A stretch of DNA of 64,000 nt from Azophilus sp026709365. Its GTDB lineage: Bacteria; Pseudomonadota; Gammaproteobacteria; Pseudomonadales; Azotimanducaceae. A model generated the notes under the pieces. It was not told where the DNA came from, made no database searches, and was given only the letters and a program-made list of their open reading frames with translations. The stretch spans positions 2,046,001 to 2,110,000 of the forward strand of contig OZ241345.1 in assembly GCA_965200175.1 (NCBI GenBank), in the 5' to 3' direction. A program made the translations under genes and the position numbers. Below are positions 7,715 through 17,142 of this stretch, in pieces (position 1 is the stretch's first letter; each line of letters starts with the position of its first letter).

Positions 7715-8935
7715 TCAAACGAAGGCCGGCAAGGTCTCGAACCGCCCCTTGAGCACCGTCGAGGCAGCGCCCGGCTGCATCCAGCCATCAATGGCCGTGG
7801 CGTACACGCGACGGAAGTCCACCGTGTGGATCAGGTTTTCGCCATCGGTCAGCTCCGTCAGGCTCGGCGGCTTGCCATAGTGCCCGCCCTTGATCGGCTT
7901 GCCGGCCAGGAACATGAGGTTGGCGGTGCCGTGGTCGGTGCCGAGGTTGGCGTTCTCCGGCACCCGGCGGCCGAACTCGGAATGCGCGAGCACCACCACC
8001 CTTTCCGCCTGGCCCATGCGTTCCAAGTCGCGGATGAAGCCATGAATGCCGTCGCAGGCGTAGCTTAGCAGCCTGCGGTGCAGGGCGCTCTGCTGCACAT
8101 GGGTGTCGAAGGCGTTGTTGCGGAAGGCGACGTGGTAGATGCGGGCCGGCAATCCCGCCCCGATGCAGGCCGCCACCTTCGGCAAATCCATAGGGGCGAT
8201 GCCGTAGTCCACCGGCGAGCGGTAGTCCGACCAAGCCCGGCGAATGCTCGCCGAGGCGCCGAGCGCGCTTTTGGCGACGTCGTTGAGGTAGGCGCGCGCC
8301 GCGTTGCCGTCGTCCTGGTCGATGCGCGCCATCAGCGCCCGCTGCGAATGGAAGGCGCGGCGTTGAAAGCGCTCCGGATCGTCGAAAACCACGGGCGTGT
8401 GTCGCCGGCTCTTGACTGCCAAGGACTGCGCCGAGGCGATGTTGATGAGCAGTTCCGCCCCGGCGCCGCCGTCCCCGCCAGCAGCGCCAGCTTCGCCCAT
8501 GGCGTCCGCCAAGCGGCCCAGCCAGCCGAATTCATCGCCGCCTCCCGGCGCGCCGGTGTGCCAATAGGCCATGGACGTGAAGTGGGAGTACGACGGCTGC
8601 TCGTAGCCGCAGCCATGGACGACAGCCAGATCGCCGCTGCGCCAGAGCCGCTCAAAACCCAGCATGCCGGGGTTGAAGCCGAACTCATCGTCCAGCTTGA
8701 GCAGGTCGCGCGCCTTGATGCCGATGGCGGGGCGCTGCCGGTAGTAGGCGTCATCGGCATAAGGCACCACGGTGTTCAACCCGTCGTTGCCCCCGGAAAG
8801 CTCAACCACCACGAGGACTCGGTCCTCGTCATTGCGTCGCGGCGCCGCCCAAGCGCGGCGGTCGAAGACGGGCGCCGTGGCCAGCGCCGCCGTCGCTGCG
8901 ATGCCGCTCCCCAACAGGCTTCGGCGATTGAACAT
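7715..8935 (-). CDS. Tat-exported DUF1501 protein
   Basis: 406 residues. The N-terminus is a twin-arginine signal (NRRSLLGSGIAATAALATAP) and the body matches the DUF1501/sulfatase-like family: VVELSGGNDGLNTVVPY at the start, SEFGRRVPENANLGTDHGTANLMFLAG near the C-terminus. It follows a DUF1800 gene by 27 bases, the partnership seen throughout bacteria. The family lies in the alkaline phosphatase superfamily, and the GTDHG motif fits a metal site, but activity is not established. Likely periplasmic. Confidence 0.9.
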   Translation of the reverse strand: MFNRRSLLGSGIAATAALATAPVFDRRAWAAPRRNDEDRVLVVVELSGGNDGLNTVVPYADDAYYRQRPAIGIKARDLLKLDDEFGFNPGMLGFERLWRSGDLAVVHGCGYEQPSYSHFTSMAYWHTGAPGGGDEFGWLGRLADAMGEAGAAGGDGGAGAELLINIASAQSLAVKSRRHTPVVFDDPERFQRRAFHSQRALMARIDQDDGNAARAYLNDVAKSALGASASIRRAWSDYRSPVDYGIAPMDLPKVAACIGAGLPARIYHVAFRNNAFDTHVQQSALHRRLLSYACDGIHGFIRDLERMGQAERVVVLAHSEFGRRVPENANLGTDHGTANLMFLAGKPIKGGHYGKPPSLTELTDGENLIHTVDFRRVYATAIDGWMQPGAASTVLKGRFETLPAFV

Positions 8936-8962
8936 CGACTCCTCCTCCCTTCCGGCTGGGCA

Positions 8963-10801
8963 TCAGCCCAGCTGATACTCCGGACGGCTCAGCAGCGCAT
9001 GCAGCAGAAGCCGCAACGGCTCCTCCAAGTAGGAGGCCGCAGCGCGAATGTCCCCGGTGCCCAGCTCCCCTTCCAAGTACGCCGCCAGCGCGCCTTGCGT
9101 CGCCGAATCCGGAGCCACCAAGAAGAACCGCTCCACCAAGTAGCCGACCACCTCTCGAGGGGTTTCCAAGCCCTCCCTGAGCACCATGCCCGTCAAGTCG
9201 AGACGGGCCGTGTGGCGGGGTATGGGCTTGACCCGCTCAATGGCCATCTGCCAGCCCCGATAGCTGCCGTAGCGGGTGTTGAAGGCCTCATCGCGGTCGG
9301 CAAGCAGATTGGATGCCGCCATCTCGCCCATTCCCTCGGATTCCGGGCCGCCTGCGGCCATGGCCGCAGGCTGGGTCGCCCGGCTGATGTCCATGCCGGC
9401 GCGCAGGCGCTCATGCACGCCCAATATCTCCGCGCCGTAGCTCGGATAGCGATCCGGGGGCACGAAGGCAATGTCCGGAAAGGCCAGGTCAAGCACGAAG
9501 TTGCCCCGCTCGAAGAGCAGGCTTGGGGTGATCCAACTGCGGCCCTCGCTCCAGCCCGCCACCGTGGGCGGATGCATCAGCCGCTGGCCCAAGGACTCGG
9601 TGACGGTGTTGAAGTCCGGCGCCCCGGGCACGGCTTTAAGGCCCAACTTGCGGTAGGTGGAGATGACGAATTCAACCGGGCCCTTGATGCGGGTGCCGAC
9701 CGCATCGGCGGCGTAGAAGCGACGCGACAGAAACAGCCGTTCCAGAAAAGCGGCGATGTCGTAGTTGGCCGACTTCAGCCAAGCGCCAAGTTGGCGCCGA
9801 TCCTCGGCGCTCAGCGTCTCGCTCACGAAGTGTCGGTGGAGCTTGCCGGCGATGAATTCAGCAGCCGCGTCCTGGGCCAGGATGATGTCGATGACGTCCA
9901 CGCCGTCGAAGCGCCCCTCCTCGCCCAGAAAACGCTTGACGCCGCCGTCGTGGGCCTCGGCTTGTAAGTTGAAGTCGAGCCCGCGGTAGTTCCAGCCGGT
10001 GAATGCGCGGGCCGCTTCGCGCACGTCGGCCTCGTCGTAGCGGCCGACTCCCATGGTGAACAACTCCATGATTTCCCGAGCGAAGTTCTCGTTCGGCGAG
10101 CCCTTGACGTTGACTCCCGCATCCAGGAAGGCCAGCATCGCCGGATCTTGGGCCACGGCAATCAACAGGGTGCGGAAATCGCCCAGGCCCAACCTTTGAA
10201 AGAGCCGCAGCTGTTGGAGCATCTTGCGGTAGTCGCGCACCTTGTCCTCGTTGGTGGCGAAGTGACCGTGCCAGAACAGCGCCATCCGCTCCTGCAGCGG
10301 ACGGGGGCTTGAGAGCATGCGGTTCGCCCACCAGTAGGCGACTCGGTCGGTTTCCAGACGGCTGGCGCGCAGCCAATAGAAAAAGGCGTTGACCACCGGC
10401 TGCAAAGGCCGGTTGCCGGACGGCTTGGCTTGGATGCCGAGCGCTCCGCCCTGCTGGCGGGCCAAGGCGGTGGTGGCCGGACGGCTTGGCGGGAAGAGAT
10501 CCAGTCCTTCGTCGAAGATGCCCGAGGGCTCGAAGTCCGGCAGCTTCATCTCCGGCACCCCCTCGAAGTACACCAGGCGACGCACTGCGGCTTCGGGGGG
10601 CAGCGCCGCCAGGGCGACCACTTCGGCAGGGGTGCCGCCGAAGCCTGCCCGCTCCAGCAGATGGCGGGCCTCGGCCTCCCCCCAATCCCGAGGATCGATC
10701 GGGCTGAAATCCCCTTGGGCCCAGATGGGGATGGCGGCAACGCAGATGCCGGCTCCGAAGCGGACCAAGGCCATCCGCAGGTCGATCAACTTGAATCGCA
10801 T
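8963..10801 (-). CDS. Secreted DUF1800 protein
   Basis: 612 residues with an N-terminal signal sequence (about 1-28, ending IWAQ). DUF1800 signatures are RHLLERAGFGGTPAEV, NENFAREIMELFTMGVG and AARAFTGWNYRG. ATG 10801 is chosen because GGGAG stands 6 bases upstream; the frame runs further into a repeat-containing intergenic region and over the HiPIP gene. It forms a two-gene unit with the DUF1501 gene downstream. Function unknown. Confidence 0.9.
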   Translation of the reverse strand: MRFKLIDLRMALVRFGAGICVAAIPIWAQGDFSPIDPRDWGEAEARHLLERAGFGGTPAEVVALAALPPEAAVRRLVYFEGVPEMKLPDFEPSGIFDEGLDLFPPSRPATTALARQQGGALGIQAKPSGNRPLQPVVNAFFYWLRASRLETDRVAYWWANRMLSSPRPLQERMALFWHGHFATNEDKVRDYRKMLQQLRLFQRLGLGDFRTLLIAVAQDPAMLAFLDAGVNVKGSPNENFAREIMELFTMGVGRYDEADVREAARAFTGWNYRGLDFNLQAEAHDGGVKRFLGEEGRFDGVDVIDIILAQDAAAEFIAGKLHRHFVSETLSAEDRRQLGAWLKSANYDIAAFLERLFLSRRFYAADAVGTRIKGPVEFVISTYRKLGLKAVPGAPDFNTVTESLGQRLMHPPTVAGWSEGRSWITPSLLFERGNFVLDLAFPDIAFVPPDRYPSYGAEILGVHERLRAGMDISRATQPAAMAAGGPESEGMGEMAASNLLADRDEAFNTRYGSYRGWQMAIERVKPIPRHTARLDLTGMVLREGLETPREVVGYLVERFFLVAPDSATQGALAAYLEGELGTGDIRAAASYLEEPLRLLLHALLSRPEYQLG

Positions 10802-10859
10802 AGGGCGCTCCCTGAGGCTGATGATAGCGCCATTGGCCGTTGGATATAGCAGGTGCGCC

Positions 10860-10905
10860 CGCGAAGCGGGCGCATTGCAGTTTCGCTGCGCGAAACTCCG
10901 CGCCA
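10860..10905 (-). repeat. Compound two-hairpin intergenic repeat, copy B
   Basis: The constant hairpin at 10877-10899 has arms GCAGTTTCGC (one mismatch) and GCGAAACTCC with loop TGC. It is flanked by a GCGCCCGC-GAA-GCGGGCGC hairpin (second-hairpin type ii), so the copy is in reverse orientation. It sits between the divergent DUF1800 and HiPIP genes. Confidence 0.8.
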
Positions 10906-10942
10906 CCCGCAAACACTGGCCACTGCGGGGGCCGCCGATGTG

Positions 10943-10948
10943 TATAAT
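10943..10948 (+). promoter_or_regulatory. Perfect -10 box (TATAAT) before the HiPIP gene
   Basis: TATAAT about 65 bases before the HiPIP start, in otherwise GC-rich DNA. No convincing -35 element is visible at the right spacing. Confidence 0.45.
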
Positions 10949-11012
10949 GCAGCTCGCCAGCTGCCGCTGGCCCATCCGCAACTTCAAACCAAGCAAACTT
11001 AAGAGGAAACTG

Positions 11013-11339
11013 ATGCTGCAACGCCGTGCATTTTTGAAGAGGAGCGCCCTGACGCTCGGCGCCATACCGGTAGCCAACCTGTTGGCCGGTTCAAGCGCTT
11101 GGGCCGCCGGGGAGGTCGAGATCACCGAGGACGATCCCATGGCGATGGCCTTGGGCTACAAGCACTCCGCGGACGACGTGGATACCGCCAAGTTTCCGAA
11201 GTGGGCGGCGGACCAGTACTGCGACAACTGCGTGCAGTACAAGGCCACCAGCGACGGTTGGGGCACCTGCGCCATCTTCCCCGGCAAGCTGGTTGCCGCC
11301 AAGGGCTGGTGCAACGTTTGGGTGGCGATCCCCTCCTAG
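11013..11339 (+). CDS. High-potential iron-sulfur protein (HiPIP)
   Basis: 108 residues. A Tat signal (QRRAFLKRSALTLGAI) ends at about residue 31. The mature domain has the four cluster Cys in HiPIP spacing: Cys70-x2-Cys73-x12-Cys86-x13-Cys100, with WCNVW near the end. HiPIPs bind one 4Fe-4S cluster at high potential and carry electrons in the periplasm, for example to a terminal oxidase; the cytochrome oxidase cluster lies convergently next to it. AGAGGA precedes ATG 11013. Confidence 0.93.
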   Translation: MLQRRAFLKRSALTLGAIPVANLLAGSSAWAAGEVEITEDDPMAMALGYKHSADDVDTAKFPKWAADQYCDNCVQYKATSDGWGTCAIFPGKLVAAKGWCNVWVAIPS

Positions 11340-11360
11340 CGTCCTGTCCCGTCAATCAGC

Positions 11361-11690
11361 TCAGTCGCCCCAGCTAAAGGGCGTGAAGAACTCCTCACGG
11401 GTGAACCAGGTGTAGTCGGCCTCGCTGACCATCAGGCCAATCAGCACGATAAGCACCAACGGGGGCACTAGGATGGCGTAGATCAGCGCCATCCGCTCCC
11501 ACATCATGTGCATGAACACGGCAACGATCAGGCCCGCCTTGAGCATCATGAAGATGACGACCAGCGTCCACCGAAGGTAGCCCTGAAAGGCGAGGTAGTC
11601 CACCATGTAGGAGGCGGCGCTGAGCACGAACAGCAGCCCCCATATCCAGAAGTAGGTGGAAATTGGATGTTGTTGGCCTTGATCTGACAT
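11361..11690 (-). CDS. Cytochrome c oxidase subunit IV-like protein
   Basis: 109 residues with three predicted membrane helices (FWIWGLLFVLSAASYMVDYL, LVVIFMMLKAGLIVAVFMHM, LIYAILVPPLVLIVLIGLMV). This is the small prokaryotic subunit IV (CoxD/CyoD-like) that stabilises heme-copper oxidases. It is the last gene of the oxidase operon, 25 bases after a subunit III gene. ATG 11690 is preferred over the upstream in-frame extension. Confidence 0.85.
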   Translation of the reverse strand: MSDQGQQHPISTYFWIWGLLFVLSAASYMVDYLAFQGYLRWTLVVIFMMLKAGLIVAVFMHMMWERMALIYAILVPPLVLIVLIGLMVSEADYTWFTREEFFTPFSWGD

Positions 11691-11715
11691 CAGTTGATTT
11701 CCCCGTCGTACTGAA

Positions 11716-12417
11716 CTACCAAAGGTAGAAGAAAGCGAAAATAAAGACCCAAACGAGGTCAACGAAGTGCCAGTAGAGGCCCATCGTCTCGACGATCTCG
11801 TAGCGGTTGCTGCGCCCCGTCATAAAGCCGGGCGTCTCCTTGTCCAAGTCGCCGCGCCGCACCTTTATGGCGGTGATGACGAGGAAGATCACGCCAATGG
11901 ACACATGGGTGCCGTGAAAGCCGGTGACCATGAAGAAGACGGCACCGAACTGCGGTGCGCCCATGGGATTGCTCCAAGGCCGCACGCCCTCATCAACAAT
12001 CAGCTTGGTCCATTCGAAGACCTGCATGCCGACGAAGGTGGCGCCAAGAAACGCCGTCACCACCAGCAGCCAGAAGGTTGGCACCTTGCGCTTTTCGTAG
12101 CCAAACTTCACCGCCATGGCCATAGTGCCGCTGCTGGTGATGAGCACGAAGGTCATGATTGCGATCAGCAGCAGCGGCACCGGCGTGCCCAGGAATTCCA
12201 AGGCAAAAACTTCGCTGGGGTTGGGCCAAGGCGTCGTGGTGGACATGCGCACGGTCATGTAGCCCACTAGGAAGCAGCCGAAAATGAAGGTGTCGCTCAA
12301 CAGGAAGATCCACATCATGGCCTTGCCCCAGGGCACGTTCTTGAACGCCCGCTGGTCAGAGGACCAATCGTCAACAACGCCCTTTATTCCGGGCGTCAGG
12401 GCTACTGATTCAGCCAC
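11716..12417 (-). CDS. Cytochrome c oxidase subunit III-like protein
   Basis: 233 residues and about five membrane helices. Family marks are KAMMWIFLLSDTFIFGCFLVGYM, the GFHGTHVSIGVIFLVI segment and the terminal LYWHFVDLVWVFIFAFFYLW. In CoxMNOP-type operons two subunit III-like genes follow subunit I, as here. A gap of about 100 bases separates it from the upstream paralogue; this gap holds no gene. Confidence 0.9.
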   Translation of the reverse strand: MAESVALTPGIKGVVDDWSSDQRAFKNVPWGKAMMWIFLLSDTFIFGCFLVGYMTVRMSTTTPWPNPSEVFALEFLGTPVPLLLIAIMTFVLITSSGTMAMAVKFGYEKRKVPTFWLLVVTAFLGATFVGMQVFEWTKLIVDEGVRPWSNPMGAPQFGAVFFMVTGFHGTHVSIGVIFLVITAIKVRRGDLDKETPGFMTGRSNRYEIVETMGLYWHFVDLVWVFIFAFFYLW

Positions 12418-12518
12418 GTCATTGCTTTCCTTATGTGATGGGATGGGTGTGATGGCATGGGGTTTGCGTGAGTGGATGCAAATGCAAAAACCTGGGTTGC
12501 GGCCGTGCGCCTAGCGGT

Positions 12519-13175
12519 TCAGGTGGACAGCATCAGGCCAAACAGGATGAGCCAGACCACGAACAGAAAGTGCCAGTAAACGGCACACAGCTCGACGCCC
12601 AGGCGAGCCTTGGCCAGCGCTCCCGACCAGGCATGGCCCGAGGTTCGGGCCAGTACCACCAAGCCGCCGAGCAGATGCAGGACATGCAGCCCGGTCAGCA
12701 CGTAGAAAAAGGCGTTGGCCGGGTTGCTTGCGATCAGGTAGCCGGAGGCCGCAAGGTCTTGCCACACCAGAAGCTGGCCGGCCATGAAGGCCAAGGCGCA
12801 GCCGCCGCCAACCGCCAGCCCAACGCGGATGGCTGGCCATTGCTGCCGGGCCGCGCCCCGCCAAGCCCATTGCAGCCCCAAGCTGCCGACAAACAGGATG
12901 GCGGTGTTGAGCCACAGCAGGTCCGGCTCCGGCAGAGGACGCCAATCCGACAGTTCCATGCGAATGGAGTAGGCGCTGATGAACAGGGCAAAAAGCGAGG
13001 TGATGACGGCCAGCAACACCCCGAGGGCCATCTTCTGCGGCGCCAACAGCCCCACCCCCTGCTGCGCGCCTGCTGGCGCGCTGGCCACCCAAGGCTTGAC
13101 GTTGATGGTCTGGCGCACCAACCACCAGACCACCGCCCCCATGAGCAGAGCCAGAAATACCAGAGTCGCGGTCAT
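12519..13175 (-). CDS. Second cytochrome c oxidase subunit III-like protein
   Basis: 218 residues with about six membrane helices; LTGLHVLHLLGGLVVLA and YWHFLFVVWLILFGLML correspond to the conserved GxHxxHVxxG and WHFVDxVW segments of subunit III. It starts 4 bases after the subunit I stop, in the position of CoxO. ATG 13175 is chosen because the upstream frame overlaps coding sequence of subunit I. Slightly divergent and shorter than the other subunit III. Confidence 0.85.
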   Translation of the reverse strand: MTATLVFLALLMGAVVWWLVRQTINVKPWVASAPAGAQQGVGLLAPQKMALGVLLAVITSLFALFISAYSIRMELSDWRPLPEPDLLWLNTAILFVGSLGLQWAWRGAARQQWPAIRVGLAVGGGCALAFMAGQLLVWQDLAASGYLIASNPANAFFYVLTGLHVLHLLGGLVVLARTSGHAWSGALAKARLGVELCAVYWHFLFVVWLILFGLMLST

Positions 13176-13179
13176 GGCG

Positions 13180-15000
13180 TCAGCGGTCCGCCTTGCCGTC
13201 GCCTTGGGCGCGGGCCTCGCCGGAGGCGCGGGCGGCGGCCATTTCCTCGGACGGCACGTTTTGCGGGATGAAGTCCTCCTTGGCTCCCGGCACCCCATAG
13301 TCGTAGGCCCACCGATAGACTGACGGCAGCTCATCCTCGTCGAAGTTGCCGTGCCGCGGCGGCGTGTGCGGGGTTTGCCACTCCAAGGTGGTGGCCTTCC
13401 AGGGGTTGTGGCCCGCCTTCTCGCCGCTGAACAGGCTCTTGATGATGTTGTAGATGAAGATCAGCTGCGCCAGGGCAACGACGATGGCGGCGATGGAGAT
13501 CGCCATGTTCAAGTCCTGGGCGGACTCCGACATGAAAGCGGTTTCGCCGTAGGCGTAGTAGCGCCGCGGCACGCCCTCAAAGCCCAGGTAGTGCATCGGG
13601 TAGTAAATGGCGTAGCTGCCGAGGAAGGTGATCCAGAAGTGGATTTTGCCCAAAGTCTCGTCGAACATCCTGCCGGTTATCTTCGGATACCAATGGTAGA
13701 TGGCGCCAAACACCACCAGCACCGGCGAGACCGCCATGACCATGTGGAAGTGGGCCACCACGAAGTAGGTGTCCGACAGCGGCAGATCGACGGTGACGTT
13801 GCCCAGGAACAGGCCGGTCAGCCCACCGTTGATGAAGGTGAAGATGAAGCCAATGGAGAACAGCATGGGCACGGTCAGCTGAATGTTGCCCCGCCACAAG
13901 GTCAGCACCCAGTTGTACACCTTGATGGCGGTCGGCACGGCGATGATCAGCGTGGTGGTCGCGAAGAAGAAGCCGAAGTAGGGATTCATGCCGCTGACGT
14001 ACATGTGGTGCGCCCAGACGATGAAGCTCAGCGCCCCAATGGCGACGATGGCCCATACCATCATGCGGTAGCCGAAGATGTTCTTGCGGGCGTGGGTGGC
14101 CAGCACGTCGGAGACGATGCCGAAGGCGGGCAGGGCCACGATGTAAACCTCCGGATGGCCGAAGAACCAGAACAGGTGCTGGAAGAGGATCGGGCTGCCG
14201 CCGTCATAGGCGGTCTGCTCGCCCATCGACATCATGGCCGGCATGAAGAAGCTGGTGCCGATGAGCCGGTCGAGAATCATCATGATGCAACTGACGAAGA
14301 GGGCCGGAAAGGCCAGCAGCGCCAGCACCGTGGCCATGAAGATGCCCCAGACCGTCAACGGCATGCGCATCAGGGTCATGCCCCTGGTGCGAGCCTGCAG
14401 CACCGTCACCGCGTAGTTCAAGCCCCCCATCGTGAAGCCGATGATGAACACGCACAAGGAGATGAGCATCAGGATGATGCCTGCGCCCGTGCCCGGGGTG
14501 CCGCCGATCACCGCTTGCGGCGGGTAGAGCGTCCAACCCGCCCCGGTGGGGCCGCCGGGCACGAAGAAGCTGGCCACCAGAATCAGCACCGCCGCCAAGT
14601 AGAACCAGAAGCTGAGCATGTTGGCGTAGGGGAACACCATGTCCCGGGCGCCGATCTGCAGCGGGATGAGGTAATTGCCGAAGCCGCCTAGGAAGAGCGC
14701 CGTCAGCAGGTAGATGACCATGATCATGCCGTGCATGGTCACGAACTGCAGGTAGTTGGCCGGATCGATCAGGGAGAACGACTCCGGGAAGCCCAGCTGC
14801 AGGCGCATGAGAATCGAAAGCACCAGCGCCACCAGGCCAATGCCGATGGCGGTGATGGCGTACTGAATGGCAATGACCTTGGCGTCCTGGCTCCAGATGT
14901 ATTTGCCGATGAAGGTCTTGGGATGGTAAAGCGGCTCCTCGGCGACCTCGAAAGGCCGCAAGTCCGCATCGGTGACCGCATCGTGGGCGACTTGAGCCAT
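13180..15000 (-). CDS. coxN: Cytochrome c oxidase subunit I
   Basis: 606 residues, twelve membrane helices expected. Diagnostic motifs: MHGMIMVIYLLTALF (low-spin heme His), FWFFGHPEVYIVALP (CuB His and the cross-linked Tyr), HHMYVSGM (CuB His pair), and VVAHFHMVMA (heme ligands). This is an A-type heme-copper oxidase. It begins 2 bases after the subunit II gene and is central to the five-gene operon. The symbol follows the CoxMNOP naming of rhizobia and is by analogy. Confidence 0.95.
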   Translation of the reverse strand: MAQVAHDAVTDADLRPFEVAEEPLYHPKTFIGKYIWSQDAKVIAIQYAITAIGIGLVALVLSILMRLQLGFPESFSLIDPANYLQFVTMHGMIMVIYLLTALFLGGFGNYLIPLQIGARDMVFPYANMLSFWFYLAAVLILVASFFVPGGPTGAGWTLYPPQAVIGGTPGTGAGIILMLISLCVFIIGFTMGGLNYAVTVLQARTRGMTLMRMPLTVWGIFMATVLALLAFPALFVSCIMMILDRLIGTSFFMPAMMSMGEQTAYDGGSPILFQHLFWFFGHPEVYIVALPAFGIVSDVLATHARKNIFGYRMMVWAIVAIGALSFIVWAHHMYVSGMNPYFGFFFATTTLIIAVPTAIKVYNWVLTLWRGNIQLTVPMLFSIGFIFTFINGGLTGLFLGNVTVDLPLSDTYFVVAHFHMVMAVSPVLVVFGAIYHWYPKITGRMFDETLGKIHFWITFLGSYAIYYPMHYLGFEGVPRRYYAYGETAFMSESAQDLNMAISIAAIVVALAQLIFIYNIIKSLFSGEKAGHNPWKATTLEWQTPHTPPRHGNFDEDELPSVYRWAYDYGVPGAKEDFIPQNVPSEEMAAARASGEARAQGDGKADR

Positions 15001-15001
15001 G

Positions 15002-16417
15002 CTATTCCTCCGCTCCTGCGTAGGCCGCGCCAGCCTGGAGCGAAGCGGCGGCGATTTGGGTTTGTCCTAAGGTGTTGACGTAGGCGACGACGTCATTGAT
15101 GGCGTCGTCATCCTTGAGCACGCGGGCCATTTCGGCCATCTGCCAACCATACAGGTCGTCCTCGTGGCGCCCGCGAATGTTGGCCTTGAAGTTCTCCAGC
15201 TGCCGGGCCAGGTACCAATCGGTCATGCCGGCCATGCGCGGCGCGTTCAGCGCCTTGAGGCCCTGGGCTTCGTAGCCGTGGCAGGCGCCGCAGGTGACCC
15301 AGATGTCCTCGCCGCGCGCCACGTCCCCGGTGATGGTGGCTGCGGCGGGCTCATCGGCCAAGGTGCCGATGTAGGCGATCACGTCCTCCATCGCCTGATC
15401 GGTAGCCAGCGTCATGACCATGGGCGCCATCTGCTGGCCAAAGGTGTCCTGCGGGTGGGCGCCGCGCACCCCGGTCTTGTAGTAGTTGAGCTGGCGGCGC
15501 AGGTACCAGTCCTCCTGGCCGGCGATCTTGGGCGCGTTCATGACCGGCATGCCCTCCCCTTGCGCACCGTGGCAGGCGACGCAGACGGCGTAGCGCGCCT
15601 GCCCGGCGAACGGATCGCCCTGCGGCCGCGCCAGGATGTCGGCGTAGGTGGGCTGGGCCGCATGCCAAGCGTCGTAATCCGCCGCCTCATCGACCACCAC
15701 CTTGCCGCGCATGGCGAAGTGGCCGATGCCGCACAGCTCCTCGCAGAGCACTTCGTACTCCCCGACTTCGGTGGGCTGCAGCCACAGGTAGGAGACCAGC
15801 CCGGGCACCATGTCCATCTTGACGCGGAACTGGGGCACCGTGAAGTTGTGCAGCACGTCCTTGGCGCGCAGGTTGATCTTGACGTTGCGGCCGACCGGCA
15901 GATGCACCACGTTGCTCTCGATCAGCCGGTCATCCTGGCCGTGGGGATCGTCCGGGTCCATGCCGAAGGGGTTGTCGTCGCTGATGAGCTTGGCGTCCAC
16001 GTTGCCGAACTTGCCGTCATCGCCCGGCAGCCGGTAGCTCCAGTGCCATTGCTGGCCGAGGGCCTCGATTTCGTCGGCATCCTCCGGAACGGTGACGAAT
16101 TCCGCCCAGACCCAAAGGCCCGGCGCCAGCATGGCGGCGACGCCCACCGCGGTGATGCCGGTAAGCCAGAACTCAAGCTTATGGTTCTCCGGCTGGTACT
16201 CCGAGCGCCTCTCCTTGTTGTAGCGGAACTTGATGACGCAGTAGGCCATGAAGGCGTTCACGGCGACGAAGACGAAGCCCGTCACCCAGAAAGTGACGTC
16301 GATCGTGAAGTCGATCATGCTCCAGTTCGACGCTAGGGGGGTCAGGTACCAGGGACTTAGGATGTGAAAAAGGACCGAGCCAACGATCAGAATGATCAGA
16401 GCTACCGCAAGCGCCAT
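15002..16417 (-). CDS. coxM: Cytochrome c oxidase subunit II with two fused cytochrome c domains
   Basis: 471 residues. Membrane helices lie at about 1-20, 42-62 and 85-107. The CuA cupredoxin domain follows with His190, Cys225, Cys229, His233 and Met236 (CEELCGIGHFAM). Two class I cytochrome c domains come after it: CVACH at 279-283 and CGACH at 376-380, each followed by a WYLxRQL stretch and a later Met ligand region. The architecture is a caa3-type subunit II that accepts electrons directly from soluble cytochromes; two c domains rather than one is less usual. First gene of the oxidase operon. Confidence 0.93.
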   Translation of the reverse strand: MALAVALIILIVGSVLFHILSPWYLTPLASNWSMIDFTIDVTFWVTGFVFVAVNAFMAYCVIKFRYNKERRSEYQPENHKLEFWLTGITAVGVAAMLAPGLWVWAEFVTVPEDADEIEALGQQWHWSYRLPGDDGKFGNVDAKLISDDNPFGMDPDDPHGQDDRLIESNVVHLPVGRNVKINLRAKDVLHNFTVPQFRVKMDMVPGLVSYLWLQPTEVGEYEVLCEELCGIGHFAMRGKVVVDEAADYDAWHAAQPTYADILARPQGDPFAGQARYAVCVACHGAQGEGMPVMNAPKIAGQEDWYLRRQLNYYKTGVRGAHPQDTFGQQMAPMVMTLATDQAMEDVIAYIGTLADEPAAATITGDVARGEDIWVTCGACHGYEAQGLKALNAPRMAGMTDWYLARQLENFKANIRGRHEDDLYGWQMAEMARVLKDDDAINDVVAYVNTLGQTQIAAASLQAGAAYAGAEE

Positions 16418-16570
16418 CTATGCAATTTCCTCAACTATAGTGTCTTGTCTGTGTCTTGATTGCGTGACGAGGCCGCCTAGGTGAGCCTGCGTCGCGCCCA
16501 GCGACCGTCTTTGCGTCTCTCAGAGGCATGGCCTCGTTCCCTTGTCCGCAGCGCGGCTCGTTGGTCCGCG

Positions 16571-17077
16571 CTACCTGTTCACCAAGCTCTCCACCACGCC
16601 GCTGATGAGCGCGACGTCCTCAGTCTGCGCACCCTTCAGGACTCGTTCCACCACGCCTTCGGCGTTGATGATGAACGCTGCCGGCAACGCGGACACGCCG
16701 TAGCGGCGGGCCGTGCCGCCACCAAGGTCCAAGGCGTTAGGATAGCCGATGGAAGCCTGTTCAAGGAAGCGAACCGCATCGGGGCGGTGAGTATCCAGAT
16801 TTAGGCCCAGGACTTCAAACTTTTCTTGCGGCCAATTCCCCCGCAAGGCGTCGAGTGCGGGCATGGACCGCCGACAGGGCGCGCACCAGCTCGACCAGAA
16901 CTCCAAGTAGAGCACCTTGCCGCGATAGTTGGCCAAGGCGATTGGAGCGGCCTCGGCGTCCACCGCAGGCAACGTGAAGCCGAGCGCCGGCTGCCCGGCC
17001 TCGACGGCCGGCGCGGGCGCCGGCCAAGCGATGAGCGCCAAGGCCCCGAGGGCCAGTGCGCTGAGTTTGCGTGCCAT
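16571..17077 (-). CDS. TlpA/ResA-like periplasmic thioredoxin
   Basis: 168 residues. A signal sequence (about 1-25) is followed by a thioredoxin fold with WCAPC at 64-68 (Cys65, Cys68), YLEFWSSWCAPCRRSMPAL, and a cis-Pro loop SALPAAFII. It is transcribed in the same direction as the oxidase operon, 153 bases upstream. TlpA-like proteins reduce CuA-site Cys and apocytochrome c, which fits the multi-heme subunit II next door. ATG 17077 gives the signal peptide; upstream frame runs into a repeat. Confidence 0.87.
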   Translation of the reverse strand: MARKLSALALGALALIAWPAPAPAVEAGQPALGFTLPAVDAEAAPIALANYRGKVLYLEFWSSWCAPCRRSMPALDALRGNWPQEKFEVLGLNLDTHRPDAVRFLEQASIGYPNALDLGGGTARRYGVSALPAAFIINAEGVVERVLKGAQTEDVALISGVVESLVNR

Positions 17078-17142
17078 GAAACTGAAAGCGCATTCCAAGA
17101 TTCGGGCAGCGGGAGTGTAGAGGCAACCCGCCGGGACTTCCA

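Noticed and set aside
8078..9967. 629-codon open frame on the plus strand
   Set aside because: Antisense to the DUF1501 and DUF1800 genes; no motifs and low-complexity composition.
13351..14691. 446-codon His/Asp-rich frame on the plus strand
   Set aside because: Antisense to cytochrome oxidase subunit I; composition is the mirror of membrane-helix codons.
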